Part shown: piece after piece, positions 18,809 through 27,796 of the stretch
Layout: every line of letters begins with the position of its first letter
Numbering within the stretch: position 1 is the first letter of the stretch
DNA from: an uncultured Helicobacteraceae bacterium
Lineage (GTDB): Bacteria; Campylobacterota; Campylobacteria; Campylobacterales; Helicobacteraceae
Assembly (NCBI GenBank): GCA_947588965.1
Contig: CANQAN010000001.1
Span: forward strand, 62,001-126,000
Length of the DNA: 64,000 nucleotides
Reading direction: 5' to 3'
Program-made: the position numbers and the translations under genes
The notes under the pieces: model-generated
Told to the model about the DNA's origin: nothing
The model's input: only the letters and a program-made list of their open reading frames with translations
The model's database searches: none

Positions 18809-20245
18809 ATGTTTTTAAAGGGCTTTTTGACCAATTCTAGCGGAATATTAACCTCTAGGATTCTGGGATTTTTCCGCGATTTACTCACGGCAACAACCCT
18901 AGGAGCAGGAATTTACAGCGATATATTCTTTGTCGCCTTTAAGCTCCCCAATCTCTTTCGTCGCGTCTTTGGTGAAGGAGCATTTAATCAATCCTTTCTG
19001 CCGAGCTTTTTTAACGCACACTTTAGGGGAGGATTTGCGCTTAAAGTCGGCACGATTTTTTGTGCGATTTTGGTTTTACTCTCTTGCGTTGTTTGCGTTT
19101 TTTCTGATTTTTTCACAAAAATCTTAGCCTTTGGATTCTCCGAAGAACTTATCACTCTTGCCGCCCCGCTTGTAGCGATTAATTTTTGGTATCTCTTGCT
19201 TGTATTTATCGTCACACTCTTTGGCGCGATTTTGCAATACAAGCGCAACTTCACCGCTTGGGCTTATTCTCCCGCTCTTTTGAATCTTGCCATGATTATC
19301 GCGCTCCTCTTAGCACGAAATAGCGATTCTTACGAAGCTGTACTGATGTTAAGTTATGGAGTTTTAGCAGGGGGCGTTGCACAAATTTTATTGCATCTGT
19401 TTCCCGCTTACAAGCTGGGCTTCTTAAAACTTTTATGGGTGGGATTCCTAGAATTTCAACATCACTCCACAAGCAAACAAAAAGAAAGAATCAAAACAAT
19501 TAACAAAGATGTTAAGTTTTTCTTTAAGCAATTCTTTCCTGCAATGCTTGGGAGTTCCACCGCACAACTTGCATCTTTTATTGACACACTTCTGGCATCA
19601 TTTTTGACAAGCGGAGCGATTTCGTATCTGTATTATGCCAATCGTATTTTTCAACTGCCCTTAGCAATCTTTGCCATTGCAACCTCAACAGCCCTCTTTC
19701 CACTCGTCGCAAAACACATTAAAAATTCCAAAGAAGAAGAAGCTTTGCAAGCCCTCTCTAAGTCCTTTTGGCTTTTGAGCATTCTATTGGGATTGTGTGT
19801 GCTTGGTGGAATCGTGTTGAAAAACGAATTGATTTGGCTGATTTTTGAACGTGGAAAGTTTGTGCGCACAGATACACTCATTTGCGCTAATGTCTTAAGT
19901 GCCTATTTAATAGGACTTTTACCCTTTGGACTTGCGCGGATTTTTTCGCTTTGGCTGTATTCAAAAAACAAGCAAGTCTTGGCGGCAAAAATCTCTGCCT
20001 TCTCTCTGTGCGTTGGCGCCTTATTTTCATTGATTCTTATGCGTTTTTTTGATGTTGTCGGACTTGCGCTTGCAGGGAGCATTGGGGGATTCTTTATGTT
20101 TTTCTTAACCTTGCATTACTTTGGCTGGAGAAAGTTTTTCAAAATTCTGTGGATTCCAAAATGCATCGCACTTTTAGCTATGTGCGTTCTGCTAGAATTG
20201 CTTGTGCTGTTGCTTTTTAAACACTTCATTTTCAGCCTGCATTAG
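18809..20245 (+). CDS. murJ: Lipid II flippase
   Basis: Integral membrane protein (MviN/MurJ family) that moves lipid II across the inner membrane for peptidoglycan synthesis. 478 residues with about 13-14 hydrophobic helices; the N-terminus SGILTSRILGFFRDLLTATTLG and FGEGAFNQSFLPSF are family hallmarks and include the arginines of the central cavity. It is divergent from the DUF342 gene across a 113-base AT-rich gap, and its stop overlaps the end of the convergent dusB gene by 4 bases. Confidence 0.96.
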   Translation: MFLKGFLTNSSGILTSRILGFFRDLLTATTLGAGIYSDIFFVAFKLPNLFRRVFGEGAFNQSFLPSFFNAHFRGGFALKVGTIFCAILVLLSCVVCVFSDFFTKILAFGFSEELITLAAPLVAINFWYLLLVFIVTLFGAILQYKRNFTAWAYSPALLNLAMIIALLLARNSDSYEAVLMLSYGVLAGGVAQILLHLFPAYKLGFLKLLWVGFLEFQHHSTSKQKERIKTINKDVKFFFKQFFPAMLGSSTAQLASFIDTLLASFLTSGAISYLYYANRIFQLPLAIFAIATSTALFPLVAKHIKNSKEEEALQALSKSFWLLSILLGLCVLGGIVLKNELIWLIFERGKFVRTDTLICANVLSAYLIGLLPFGLARIFSLWLYSKNKQVLAAKISAFSLCVGALFSLILMRFFDVVGLALAGSIGGFFMFFLTLHYFGWRKFFKILWIPKCIALLAMCVLLELLVLLLFKHFIFSLH

Positions 20246-21195
20246 CCCTCAAAAACAGCAGAATCAAAAAACTCCACGATTGCCTCACGCATTAAAGCAG
20301 GATTGGAAATTCCATTCACGCGATTTCTAAACTCACTAGAGCCCTTAAGCCCTTTAGAATAGGCATGCAGATTCTTACGAAAGATAATGGCACCATAATC
20401 TCCCCTAAAAGCTATTGTGCGATCAAAATGCTCTAGGGCAACTCTACCCCTTAACTCCACGTTTTCCTCTTGCGTATTTTCTTTGATTTGTGCGAATATC
20501 CAAGGCTTCTCCACAGCTGCCCTCCCTATCATCACGCCATCAGCACCTGTATAGTGCAAAACTTCTGCGCTTTTTTTTGCGCTTGTAATTTCTCCATTAG
20601 CGATAAGAGGGACATTGAGAGCCTGTTTCATAAGACGGATTGCTTCATAATCAATGCGATCCTTTTTGTAACCATCAGTCTTTGTGCGCCCATGCACGAC
20701 AGCATAATGAATGGGCGCATCATTGAGTGCATGGGCTATTTCTAGTGGAATCTTTTTATCAAATCCTAAGCGTACTTTCACGCTTAAAAAGGGAATTTCG
20801 GTATTTTTGGCAATGATTTGTAGGATTTTCACAAGCTTATTTAAGTCTTTCAAAAGCGCACTCCCACTTCCGCTACTAGAGACCTTAGGTGCTGGACAGC
20901 CACAATTGAAGTCTAAAATCTGAATCTCTGCTTTGTAAGTATTGAGGAATTTAACTGCACGTTCAATAATTTCAAAATCATTCCCCGCAATCTGCAACGC
21001 AAAAGGTGTCTCAAGTGGGGATTTTTCAAGCATTTTGAGTGTTTTTTTATTTTTAAAAGCAAGGGCATGGGAACTGATCATCTCACTCACAGTAATGTCT
21101 GCGCCAAAGCTCTTTGCAACCTCGCGCAAGGGCAAATCGCTATAGCCCGCCAATGGCGCAAGCATGAGGGTGTTTTGCTTAATAATGGATTCCAA
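20242..21195 (-). CDS. dusB: tRNA-dihydrouridine synthase
   Basis: FMN enzyme that reduces uridine to dihydrouridine in tRNA. MLAPLAGYSDLPLR near the N-terminus is the FMN-binding strand, and FNCGCPAPKV holds the catalytic cysteine. VVHGRTKTDGYK, IANGEI and DGVMIGRAAVEKPW are further family motifs. I chose the TTG at 21195 (AAAGGG five to eight bases upstream), giving 317 residues; a GTG at 21237 would add 14 residues with no ribosome site. DusB is the closest class, but assignment among Dus subfamilies is by eye. Confidence 0.88.
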   Translation of the reverse strand: MESIIKQNTLMLAPLAGYSDLPLREVAKSFGADITVSEMISSHALAFKNKKTLKMLEKSPLETPFALQIAGNDFEIIERAVKFLNTYKAEIQILDFNCGCPAPKVSSSGSGSALLKDLNKLVKILQIIAKNTEIPFLSVKVRLGFDKKIPLEIAHALNDAPIHYAVVHGRTKTDGYKKDRIDYEAIRLMKQALNVPLIANGEITSAKKSAEVLHYTGADGVMIGRAAVEKPWIFAQIKENTQEENVELRGRVALEHFDRTIAFRGDYGAIIFRKNLHAYSKGLKGSSEFRNRVNGISNPALMREAIVEFFDSAVFEG

Positions 21196-21284
21196 ATTTA
21201 CCCTTTGTTTTTTTTGCAATCTTAACAAAAAACACACAATAATTCATTAAAATTCCCCCACAAAATTAAATTCAAGGAGTGAAA

Positions 21285-21617
21285 ATGCAGTGCAAATTTC
21301 TCTTAAAATTCTTTTTATCCCTTTGCGCTTTATCCCTAGTGGCATTCGCAGATATGGATATGCATGGGCAAATTCTTAGTGTTGATTCTGCAAAGAAGCA
21401 AATCATCTTGCAAGGACCTCAAGGAAATATTCCCGTGCAAGTATTCCCCTACACCAAGCTTAAAGGAGACGATTGCGGCTTGTTTGGGACTTATGACACT
21501 TATGAAAAGTTTAACGCATTACAACCCGGAATGTTTGTTGAAATCGACGGCTATCCACAGGGACAAATCTTTAATGCTCAAGAGATTGAATGGAAATGCG
21601 GCCGTCGCGCATACTAA
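21285..21617 (+). CDS. Small secreted protein with two cysteines
   Basis: 110 residues from ATG 21285 (AAGGAG upstream). A Sec signal peptide (CKFLLKFFLSLCALSLVAFA) is followed by about 88 residues of predicted beta-structure: MDMHGQILSVDSAKKQIIL, GNIPVQVFPYTKL, QPGMFVEIDGYP, FNAQEIEWKCG. This pattern resembles small periplasmic OB-like domains such as DUF5666. Two cysteines in the mature part (in DDCG and WKCG) could form a disulfide. Function unknown. It is transcribed alone between dusB and a convergent gene. Confidence 0.75.
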   Translation: MQCKFLLKFFLSLCALSLVAFADMDMHGQILSVDSAKKQIILQGPQGNIPVQVFPYTKLKGDDCGLFGTYDTYEKFNALQPGMFVEIDGYPQGQIFNAQEIEWKCGRRAY

Positions 21618-21670
21618 AATATTTTAAACGACACTGTCAGCTCACGCCAAGTGCATGGCGGTGTTGAATC

Positions 21671-22015
21671 CTACGTATTTGTCGTTTCCCTAAGCCTCGT
21701 TGCAATCACAAGCCCAAATGACGCTAATTGCACATAATACTTGTAGTTTTGCAGACAAAATTGTTCATCCCTTAAAAAAAAGTAAATCTTACAACCACAA
21801 CTTGCAATCTCATTAAAAATCTCCGCATACTTCTCTAACTCATTTTCTTTGCAAACAAAATTTTCTAGCGCCAATGCCTCCACTCTCTCTCCGTCATGCA
21901 ATCTTTCGTAACTTAGAGAGATTGCATCTTCGCAGGATTCCCCACTTCCACAAATACTAAACTCTCCCAAAGTCGCACAAAAATCAGAGAATCTCAAAGA
22001 AACAGATTCTTGCAA
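21671..22015 (-). CDS. Conserved hypothetical protein downstream of the FtsH-like gene
   Basis: 114 residues, TTG start at 22015 behind GGAGG, 10 bases after the FtsH-like gene. I recognise no domain. It is acidic with five cysteines in the first 80 residues (FSDFC, FSICGSGESCEDA, SCGCKIYFFL). Position matches the gene I recall following the FtsH homologue in H. pylori (HP0287 region), which supports it being real and linked to that operon. Confidence 0.6.
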   Translation of the reverse strand: MQESVSLRFSDFCATLGEFSICGSGESCEDAISLSYERLHDGERVEALALENFVCKENELEKYAEIFNEIASCGCKIYFFLRDEQFCLQNYKYYVQLASFGLVIATRLRETTNT

Positions 22016-22025
22016 TCCCCCTCCC

Positions 22026-23702
22026 TTAAACCTCTGCGTGGATTAAATCCCCGACTTCTTCGTATTCTAATTTCTCGTTGTTTAAAAGAGCGGTTTTAAT
22101 GTTTTCTAAAATCCCACGATAGCTTCTAAAAAAACTCACGCGTTCATTCTTGCAATCCTCCAAAATCCTCAAAACATCTTTTTCATTTCCTAAAAGATAA
22201 GTCCCCATACCATAAGATTCCACCATTTTATGCGCAATCGCCTTTGCTGCGTTTAAATCATGTTTTGCATGGGAATATTGCTCTTCATACAAAAACTCCA
22301 GTGCCGCAATCCCAGAGAGATGAATCTTTATTTGGTTTTCCATTTCGTTTTTGCTCAAAAATTCCTTATCAACAGATTTTAGTCCATCGCTCATAAGTGT
22401 AATCTTCTCAAAGGGAACCTCCAAAGAATGCGCGCTAAAGGCTTTTGCTGCTTGATAGTATGCAAGAATCTCTCTTTCTTGATGACTAAAGCTCAATTTT
22501 TTGCGCACACCAAGCATGACCTTATCGCGCACATTTAGCACGTCTTCTTTTGTGATGACTTTTGCATTTCTTTTAATCGCACACAATGCTGCTTCATTCA
22601 CAAGCGCAGCAAGCGCAGCACCGCTGAATCCAACGCACATTTTAGAAACTTCCTCAAAGTCAAAATCGCAATTTTTCCCACGTGTATGTACTTTTAGAAT
22701 CTTTATTCTCTCTTGCAAATTAGGCAGCTCAACAAAAATTCTCCTATCAAATCTCCCACTGCGCAACAATGCTTCATCTAAAGATTCCACATTGTTTGTC
22801 GCGCCAATGACAATCACGCCTGAACTATCCTCAAAACCGTCCATTTCTGTTAAGAGCTGATTGAGTGTCGCCTCTCTCTCATCATTGCGCATATTGCCAC
22901 GTGCTTTGCCCACCGCATCAATTTCATCTATAAAGATAATGGATGGCGCATTGAGTTTTGCTTTTGTGAATAAATCATGTACCCTCTTTGCGCCCATTCC
23001 CACATAAATTTGCACAAAACTCGCTCCACTTTGATAGAAAAATGGCACACGTGCCTCCCCCGCAAGTGCCTTTGCAATCAAGGTTTTCCCAACGCCCGGA
23101 ACACCTATGAGCAAGACGCCCTTAGGGAGTTTTACGCCAAAGTCTTGATATTTCTTAGGAAATTTCAAATAATCAATCATCTCTTCTAATTCATTTTTCG
23201 CCTCGCTCACTCCTGCGACATCTTCAAAGGTAACATTAGAAGTCATGGGACGTATATGATGGAGTGAAAAGGCCTCATTTGCAATGCTTTTTGCGAGATT
23301 CTCATAGGATGTGGAATCTTTTGTTGGTTTTGTTGGCTTGTGTTTGGTCTGCTTGAAGGCTAAAAATATCAATAACAGCACAAACAAGATTCCAACAATC
23401 ATAATAATCTCTGCTAACTTTTGTAATATCCCCCATTCATCTTGTATCTCTAAAGGGACTTTTTGTCCAAATTCTTGCAAATCAACGCTACTTTTTGCGA
23501 TTTTGTACTCTTGATCTTTGAGTGTGAAAAACAAATAATCACCCTTAATGGTCGCAACACTCGGCAGGGATTCTTTAAGGAGTTGCTGGAGCTGAATCGC
23601 ACTAATCAAAGTCGGTTGAGATGGCAAAAAAAAGGTGCCAAATAATAAGATTGCAAGCAAAACTGCTCCCACTCCAAGATAGAGATTTTTAAATTTTTGC
23701 AT
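22026..23702 (-). CDS. FtsH-like membrane AAA+ protein without the HExxH protease motif
   Basis: 558 residues from ATG 23702, which places two transmembrane helices (about 5-25 and 100-122) around a small periplasmic domain as in FtsH. The AAA+ module is intact: Walker A GVPGVGKTLIAKAL, Walker B SIIFIDEIDAVGKARG, and the SRH LLRSGRFDRRIFVELP. The C-terminal domain aligns with the FtsH peptidase, but where FtsH has HEAGH this protein has YQAAK (in EREILAYYQAAKAFSAH), so both zinc histidines and the catalytic glutamate are lost; the distal aspartate region (AKHDLNAAKAIAHKMV) remains. It is probably an ATP-driven membrane unfoldase or chaperone. Translation from further upstream (23804) would overlap mtaB by 116 bases and is less likely. 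Confidence 0.9.
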   Translation of the reverse strand: MQKFKNLYLGVGAVLLAILLFGTFFLPSQPTLISAIQLQQLLKESLPSVATIKGDYLFFTLKDQEYKIAKSSVDLQEFGQKVPLEIQDEWGILQKLAEIIMIVGILFVLLLIFLAFKQTKHKPTKPTKDSTSYENLAKSIANEAFSLHHIRPMTSNVTFEDVAGVSEAKNELEEMIDYLKFPKKYQDFGVKLPKGVLLIGVPGVGKTLIAKALAGEARVPFFYQSGASFVQIYVGMGAKRVHDLFTKAKLNAPSIIFIDEIDAVGKARGNMRNDEREATLNQLLTEMDGFEDSSGVIVIGATNNVESLDEALLRSGRFDRRIFVELPNLQERIKILKVHTRGKNCDFDFEEVSKMCVGFSGAALAALVNEAALCAIKRNAKVITKEDVLNVRDKVMLGVRKKLSFSHQEREILAYYQAAKAFSAHSLEVPFEKITLMSDGLKSVDKEFLSKNEMENQIKIHLSGIAALEFLYEEQYSHAKHDLNAAKAIAHKMVESYGMGTYLLGNEKDVLRILEDCKNERVSFFRSYRGILENIKTALLNNEKLEYEEVGDLIHAEV

Positions 23703-24954
23703 AATTTTTATCCATTTTTGGTGTGAATTGTGAAATCTTAGCCCAACAATCCTTTGACAAAGGGCTTTTTGACTCAATTTGTATTCTATTATAATACTCA
23801 TCAAAGCCCTGTGCGATAAAGGCAGAATCCTTCAAGCTCACGCTTTCTATCAAAACATTCAAAGGCACACCCCTTGCGCACAGATGCTCTCTGAAGCGTA
23901 AATTATTTTCTTGTGCGATTTTTTCAATCTGATTTTTACGTTGCTTTGCAATGTCTTTGCGCACTTTTTTATCCAAACTTGCCGATGGTGTGTTATCACG
24001 CTCACTATAGATAAAGCTGTGCAAATGCGTGATGGGCAGAAGCGCGAAATTTCTCAAAGCCTCTTCCCAAATCTCCGCACTCTCATAGGGATGCCCAACA
24101 ATAAAATCACTGCCAAGAGCAAAACCTTTTTGCGCAAGGGATTCAAAAAGTGGCAAGTCCTCTGCAAAGCGATTTTTGCGATTCATAACCTCAAGCATCC
24201 TCTCTGAAGTGTGCTGTAATGCGATATGCAAATGCCTCTCTATCTTTTCATTTTCTAATAATTCTAGAAAATGTTCGTCAATCTGCGATGGCTCCAAACT
24301 TCCGATTCTAAGACGCCTTAAGTGTGGAATCTTGCAGAGAGATTCTAAGAGATCGGCAATGCTTTTTCCAAAGTCTTTCCCCCAACTTCCCACATTTGTA
24401 CCCGTTAAAACAAACTCACTAAAGCCCTTATTTATGAGACTTTTTATCTGTGCGATGATTTGTTCTTCAGAGAAACTGCGCGACTTTCCGCGCACAAAGG
24501 GAATAATACAATAAGAACAGCTAAAATCACATCCCTCTTGTATCTTTATAAACGCGCGACTTTTCCCTATAAAATCACCCAAAATATCGCTCTCTAGGGA
24601 CTTCAAATCATCTTCTAAGAAAAATTGACTTGTCTGCAAAAGCGCATTAATGCTCTCTTTGTGTGAATGCCCAAACACACCAGAAACCAAACCCCTCTCT
24701 AGCAGATTTTGCCCCTGTGTTTGTACTCCACAGCCTGTAAAATAGATTCTTTTTCCCTCATTTTGAAGGCGATTGATATAATTCCTCACGCCGCTATCGG
24801 CACCATTGGTGACTGTGCAAGAATTGACAACGACAATATCACTCTCCTCTTCTAGTGTTGTTGGAGTGAAATCCCTTAGAGCGTTTATCATCGCTTGTGT
24901 ATCAAACAGATTTGTGCGACAACCAAAGGTTTTAAAATAGACTTTTTGCTTCAT
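23689..24954 (-). CDS. mtaB: tRNA t6A37 methylthiotransferase
   Basis: Radical SAM methylthiotransferase converting t6A to ms2t6A at position 37 of ANN-decoding tRNAs. 421 residues. The N-terminus VYFKTFGCRTNLFDTQAM and VNSCTVTNGADSGVRNYI are MtaB-type, and the radical SAM motif is CDFSCSYCIIPFVRGKSRS (about 141-159). It overlaps the FtsH-like gene by 14 bases and follows mscS by 10 bases. It differs from RimO at 14978-16309, the other methylthiotransferase in the window. Confidence 0.92.
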   Translation of the reverse strand: MKQKVYFKTFGCRTNLFDTQAMINALRDFTPTTLEEESDIVVVNSCTVTNGADSGVRNYINRLQNEGKRIYFTGCGVQTQGQNLLERGLVSGVFGHSHKESINALLQTSQFFLEDDLKSLESDILGDFIGKSRAFIKIQEGCDFSCSYCIIPFVRGKSRSFSEEQIIAQIKSLINKGFSEFVLTGTNVGSWGKDFGKSIADLLESLCKIPHLRRLRIGSLEPSQIDEHFLELLENEKIERHLHIALQHTSERMLEVMNRKNRFAEDLPLFESLAQKGFALGSDFIVGHPYESAEIWEEALRNFALLPITHLHSFIYSERDNTPSASLDKKVRKDIAKQRKNQIEKIAQENNLRFREHLCARGVPLNVLIESVSLKDSAFIAQGFDEYYNRIQIESKSPLSKDCWAKISQFTPKMDKNYAKI

Positions 24955-24964
24955 AATGCAGACT

Positions 24965-26659
24965 CTATTCTAAATGCACAGGAGGAACTGTGCCATCGCC
25001 TCTTAATGCCTTAAAGGACTCGTTGCTTGGAGCATCTTTGCGCTTTCCCTCATAAATCGTTGTGCTTGGATAGGCAATTTGGATTCCATCTTCTCGTAAA
25101 ATCTCATTGATAATCTCTGCGCTAATACTACTGCGCAGAGCTAAAGTCGCATAGGCATTGGTCAAATACCACACGGAAATCCGAATCCCATTAGGCTCTA
25201 AGAGACTAAAAACACGTGGTTCAACATTGACGTTGCGCAAAGTAAAGCGATCGCGCATTTTAATGAATTGTTTGCGCGTGGTGTCTATGTAGCCCTTGGC
25301 GTATTTTCTGGCACATTCTCTTGCGATGTGACAAGCCTTTGCGTGATCTGAATCAAAAGTAATGGTAAAGTCAATCCCATCCCAAACGGTTTTCATGCCG
25401 CTGTGCGTGTAATTAGAAAACATTGTTGTGAATACAAAATTGTTTGGGACAAAAATAATCCGCCCTGCCCTGCGATTCTCTCTGTATGAGGTCATTGTAA
25501 TGTCTTCATAGAGTGTGATTCTAAGTACAGAAATATCCAAAACATCGCCCACATAAACAGCTCCATCTTTCACCACACGAATCCTATCGCCTGCATGCAC
25601 AGCTCCACCAACGACAATCACAATCCAACCCAAAACAGACATAAAGAGATCTTTCATGGCAATAGCCAGACCCGCAGAGGCAAATCCCAAAACGGTAACA
25701 AGATAGCTGACATTATCCAAATAAGCAAAAAGCAGTAACAAAACAATGAGCGTAATGTTTAAAAAATTAATGATTTTATTGGTTGTATAGATTCTTTCAT
25801 TATCATGAATGTATCTGCGCACACCGAGTTTAAGGGAAAAGGCGATTCCAATTAAAACAAGAATGCTCACACCAATATAGATTCCCTTTAAAAACTGCGC
25901 TTCAATTTGCGATTTGAGACGCACTTTGTTTTCTTCAATCTCTTTTGTCAGAATCTCTAAGGTTGTCTTAAAGACTTCCTGCGTGGTTTCAAGAGCAGTG
26001 AGAGCGTTGAGATTGGATTCATAGGATGCAATAACATCTTCTTTTTTTGCAAACAAACAATAATTAGAGCGACAGATATTTGCGAGTTCGTTTTTATTTT
26101 TCGTCTGCGTGTAGAGACGCAAGAGCTTCTTTAGCGCGTCGTCTTTTTGATTGAGCCATTTAATATTTTCTTGCAAAAGATGATAGTTACGATTCAAGGT
26201 TTCTAGCTCTTCATCAACCTTATTGATATAAGAATAGGCGCGCACTATAAGCAGAGGATTTGTCACATTAGGAATCTCTTCTAGCTCTTTTGTCTCCGTG
26301 AGATCCTTAAAAGGCAAATCCTTATAAATATCCAAAACCTTTTTTTGTTGTTCTAATGCATCCAAATTGCGCCTTAGGACAATGAGCTTACTCTGTGCTT
26401 CTGTGCTCTTTGCATCCACTTCTAAACGCGAAATTTCTTCTTGTGTTTGCGTGAGATTTGCAAGGATTTGCTGATAAGAATTGTAGTTGGAATAACGTTT
26501 CATCCAAGTGTTGTTTTGGGCATTGAGATAATTGTCTGCATTAATGATTTCTGCATCAAGACTCTTAAGAAGCTTAACATCATCAATTACCGAAGCACAT
26601 GCGCATCCTGCGCAAATGAGCCACAAAAATATTTGATAAAGCACTCTCTTGCCCATCAT
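24965..26659 (-). CDS. MscS-family mechanosensitive channel with long N-terminal domain
   Basis: 564 residues. A signal peptide (YQIFLWLICAGCACA) leads a periplasmic domain of about 230 residues predicted as coiled coil (STEAQSKLIVLRRNLDALEQQK). About four transmembrane helices follow; the last one, rich in Gly and Ala (VTVLGFASAGLAIAMKDLF), is the pore helix of MscS channels. The beta-domain (AGDRIRVVKDGAVYVGDV) and cytoplasmic alpha/beta vestibule end the protein. It resembles the KefA/MscK-like expanded channels more than small MscS. It overlaps aroB by 4 bases. Its role is pressure relief during osmotic downshock, by family. Confidence 0.88.
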   Translation of the reverse strand: MMGKRVLYQIFLWLICAGCACASVIDDVKLLKSLDAEIINADNYLNAQNNTWMKRYSNYNSYQQILANLTQTQEEISRLEVDAKSTEAQSKLIVLRRNLDALEQQKKVLDIYKDLPFKDLTETKELEEIPNVTNPLLIVRAYSYINKVDEELETLNRNYHLLQENIKWLNQKDDALKKLLRLYTQTKNKNELANICRSNYCLFAKKEDVIASYESNLNALTALETTQEVFKTTLEILTKEIEENKVRLKSQIEAQFLKGIYIGVSILVLIGIAFSLKLGVRRYIHDNERIYTTNKIINFLNITLIVLLLLFAYLDNVSYLVTVLGFASAGLAIAMKDLFMSVLGWIVIVVGGAVHAGDRIRVVKDGAVYVGDVLDISVLRITLYEDITMTSYRENRRAGRIIFVPNNFVFTTMFSNYTHSGMKTVWDGIDFTITFDSDHAKACHIARECARKYAKGYIDTTRKQFIKMRDRFTLRNVNVEPRVFSLLEPNGIRISVWYLTNAYATLALRSSISAEIINEILREDGIQIAYPSTTIYEGKRKDAPSNESFKALRGDGTVPPVHLE

Positions 26660-27696
26660 AAAAATTCCTCTAAAACTTCCAAAACAAGCTCTTTAGGAAT
26701 ATCATCGCGGAAACAAAAACTCCCAATTCCCTTTGGTAAGACAAACTTAATGCGTGAGTGCAGACTCTTTTTGTCCATAAAAAACGCTTGATAAAAGGCA
26801 TTCACATCGGCAATCCTATAGCTTGTCGGAATCAAAAATTTCTCCAAAAGAGACTTTATGGCTTCCAGCTCATTTTGTGTGATAAGCTTAAGCCGCAAAG
26901 CCAATTTATTTGCCATGACAATTCCCATTCCAACAGCCTCTCCATGCAAATACGTCCCATAGCCACTTTGCATCTCAATCACATGTCCAAAAGTATGCCC
27001 ATAATTGAGAGCCGCACGGATTCCACATTCCCTTTCATCTTCTGCGACAACTTTTGCTTTAATGCAAATGGCTTTATGAATCACTTCTAAAAGCTCTTCT
27101 TTGCTCTCTTTTTTAAAGTTTTCTAATCTCTTAAAAAAATCTGCGCTAAAACAAACGGACATTTTAATAATTTCTGCCATCCCTGCACTGAACTCATTTT
27201 GCGGAAGTGTGCCTAAAAAATAGGGATCAATATAGACAGCCTTAGGCTGGTGAAAAAGTCCGATGAGATTCTTGCCAAATTTATGATTCACTCCCGTTTT
27301 TCCGCCAACACTAGAATCCACCTGCGACAAAAGCGTCGTTGGAATCTGAACAAAGTCAATCCCACGCATAAAAATCCCCGAAGCAAACCCTACAATATCG
27401 CCAATCACACCACCACCAAAGGCTATCATCAATGAATTTCTATCCAAACGATGATTGAAGGCAGATTCCAAAACGCTCTCCACACTTGTAAAATCCTTAT
27501 ATCTCTCTCCATCAGGCAAAGTGTGACAATAAATCTCTTGTGCATCCAATGTCTCAAAAAGCCTTTGAATGTGTAATCCAGCGATTTTAGGATTCGTTAT
27601 AACAAGCACTTTTTGCGCATAGGTTAATTTGGGCAAACAACCCAGATGAATTTGATAGCTTGGCAAAGTGATCGTAAAATTTGTATTTGCAGACAC
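26656..27696 (-). CDS. aroB: 3-dehydroquinate synthase
   Basis: Second enzyme of the shikimate pathway, converting DAHP to 3-dehydroquinate with NAD and a metal ion. 346 residues. Diagnostic motifs are AFGGGVIGDIVGFAS, FVQIPTTLLSQVDSSVGGK and ALNYGHTFGHVIEMQ, the last holding metal-ligand histidines. First gene of the minus-strand run aroB-mscS-mtaB-FtsH-like-hypothetical, whose order matches my recollection of H. pylori HP0283-HP0287. Confidence 0.97.
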   Translation of the reverse strand: MSANTNFTITLPSYQIHLGCLPKLTYAQKVLVITNPKIAGLHIQRLFETLDAQEIYCHTLPDGERYKDFTSVESVLESAFNHRLDRNSLMIAFGGGVIGDIVGFASGIFMRGIDFVQIPTTLLSQVDSSVGGKTGVNHKFGKNLIGLFHQPKAVYIDPYFLGTLPQNEFSAGMAEIIKMSVCFSADFFKRLENFKKESKEELLEVIHKAICIKAKVVAEDERECGIRAALNYGHTFGHVIEMQSGYGTYLHGEAVGMGIVMANKLALRLKLITQNELEAIKSLLEKFLIPTSYRIADVNAFYQAFFMDKKSLHSRIKFVLPKGIGSFCFRDDIPKELVLEVLEEFL

Positions 27697-27796
27697 ACAG
27701 CACCCTTTTAGAGTTTAGGATTTTCGGATTCTAGCAATTTTTTGTTTTATTTATCCTTTTATCTTTAAGAAAAATGATTCAAATCCTGCAAGCTTA

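Noticed and set aside
22026-23702. Active FtsH protease
   Set aside because: The HExxH zinc motif is absent, so an annotation as functional metalloprotease would be misleading.
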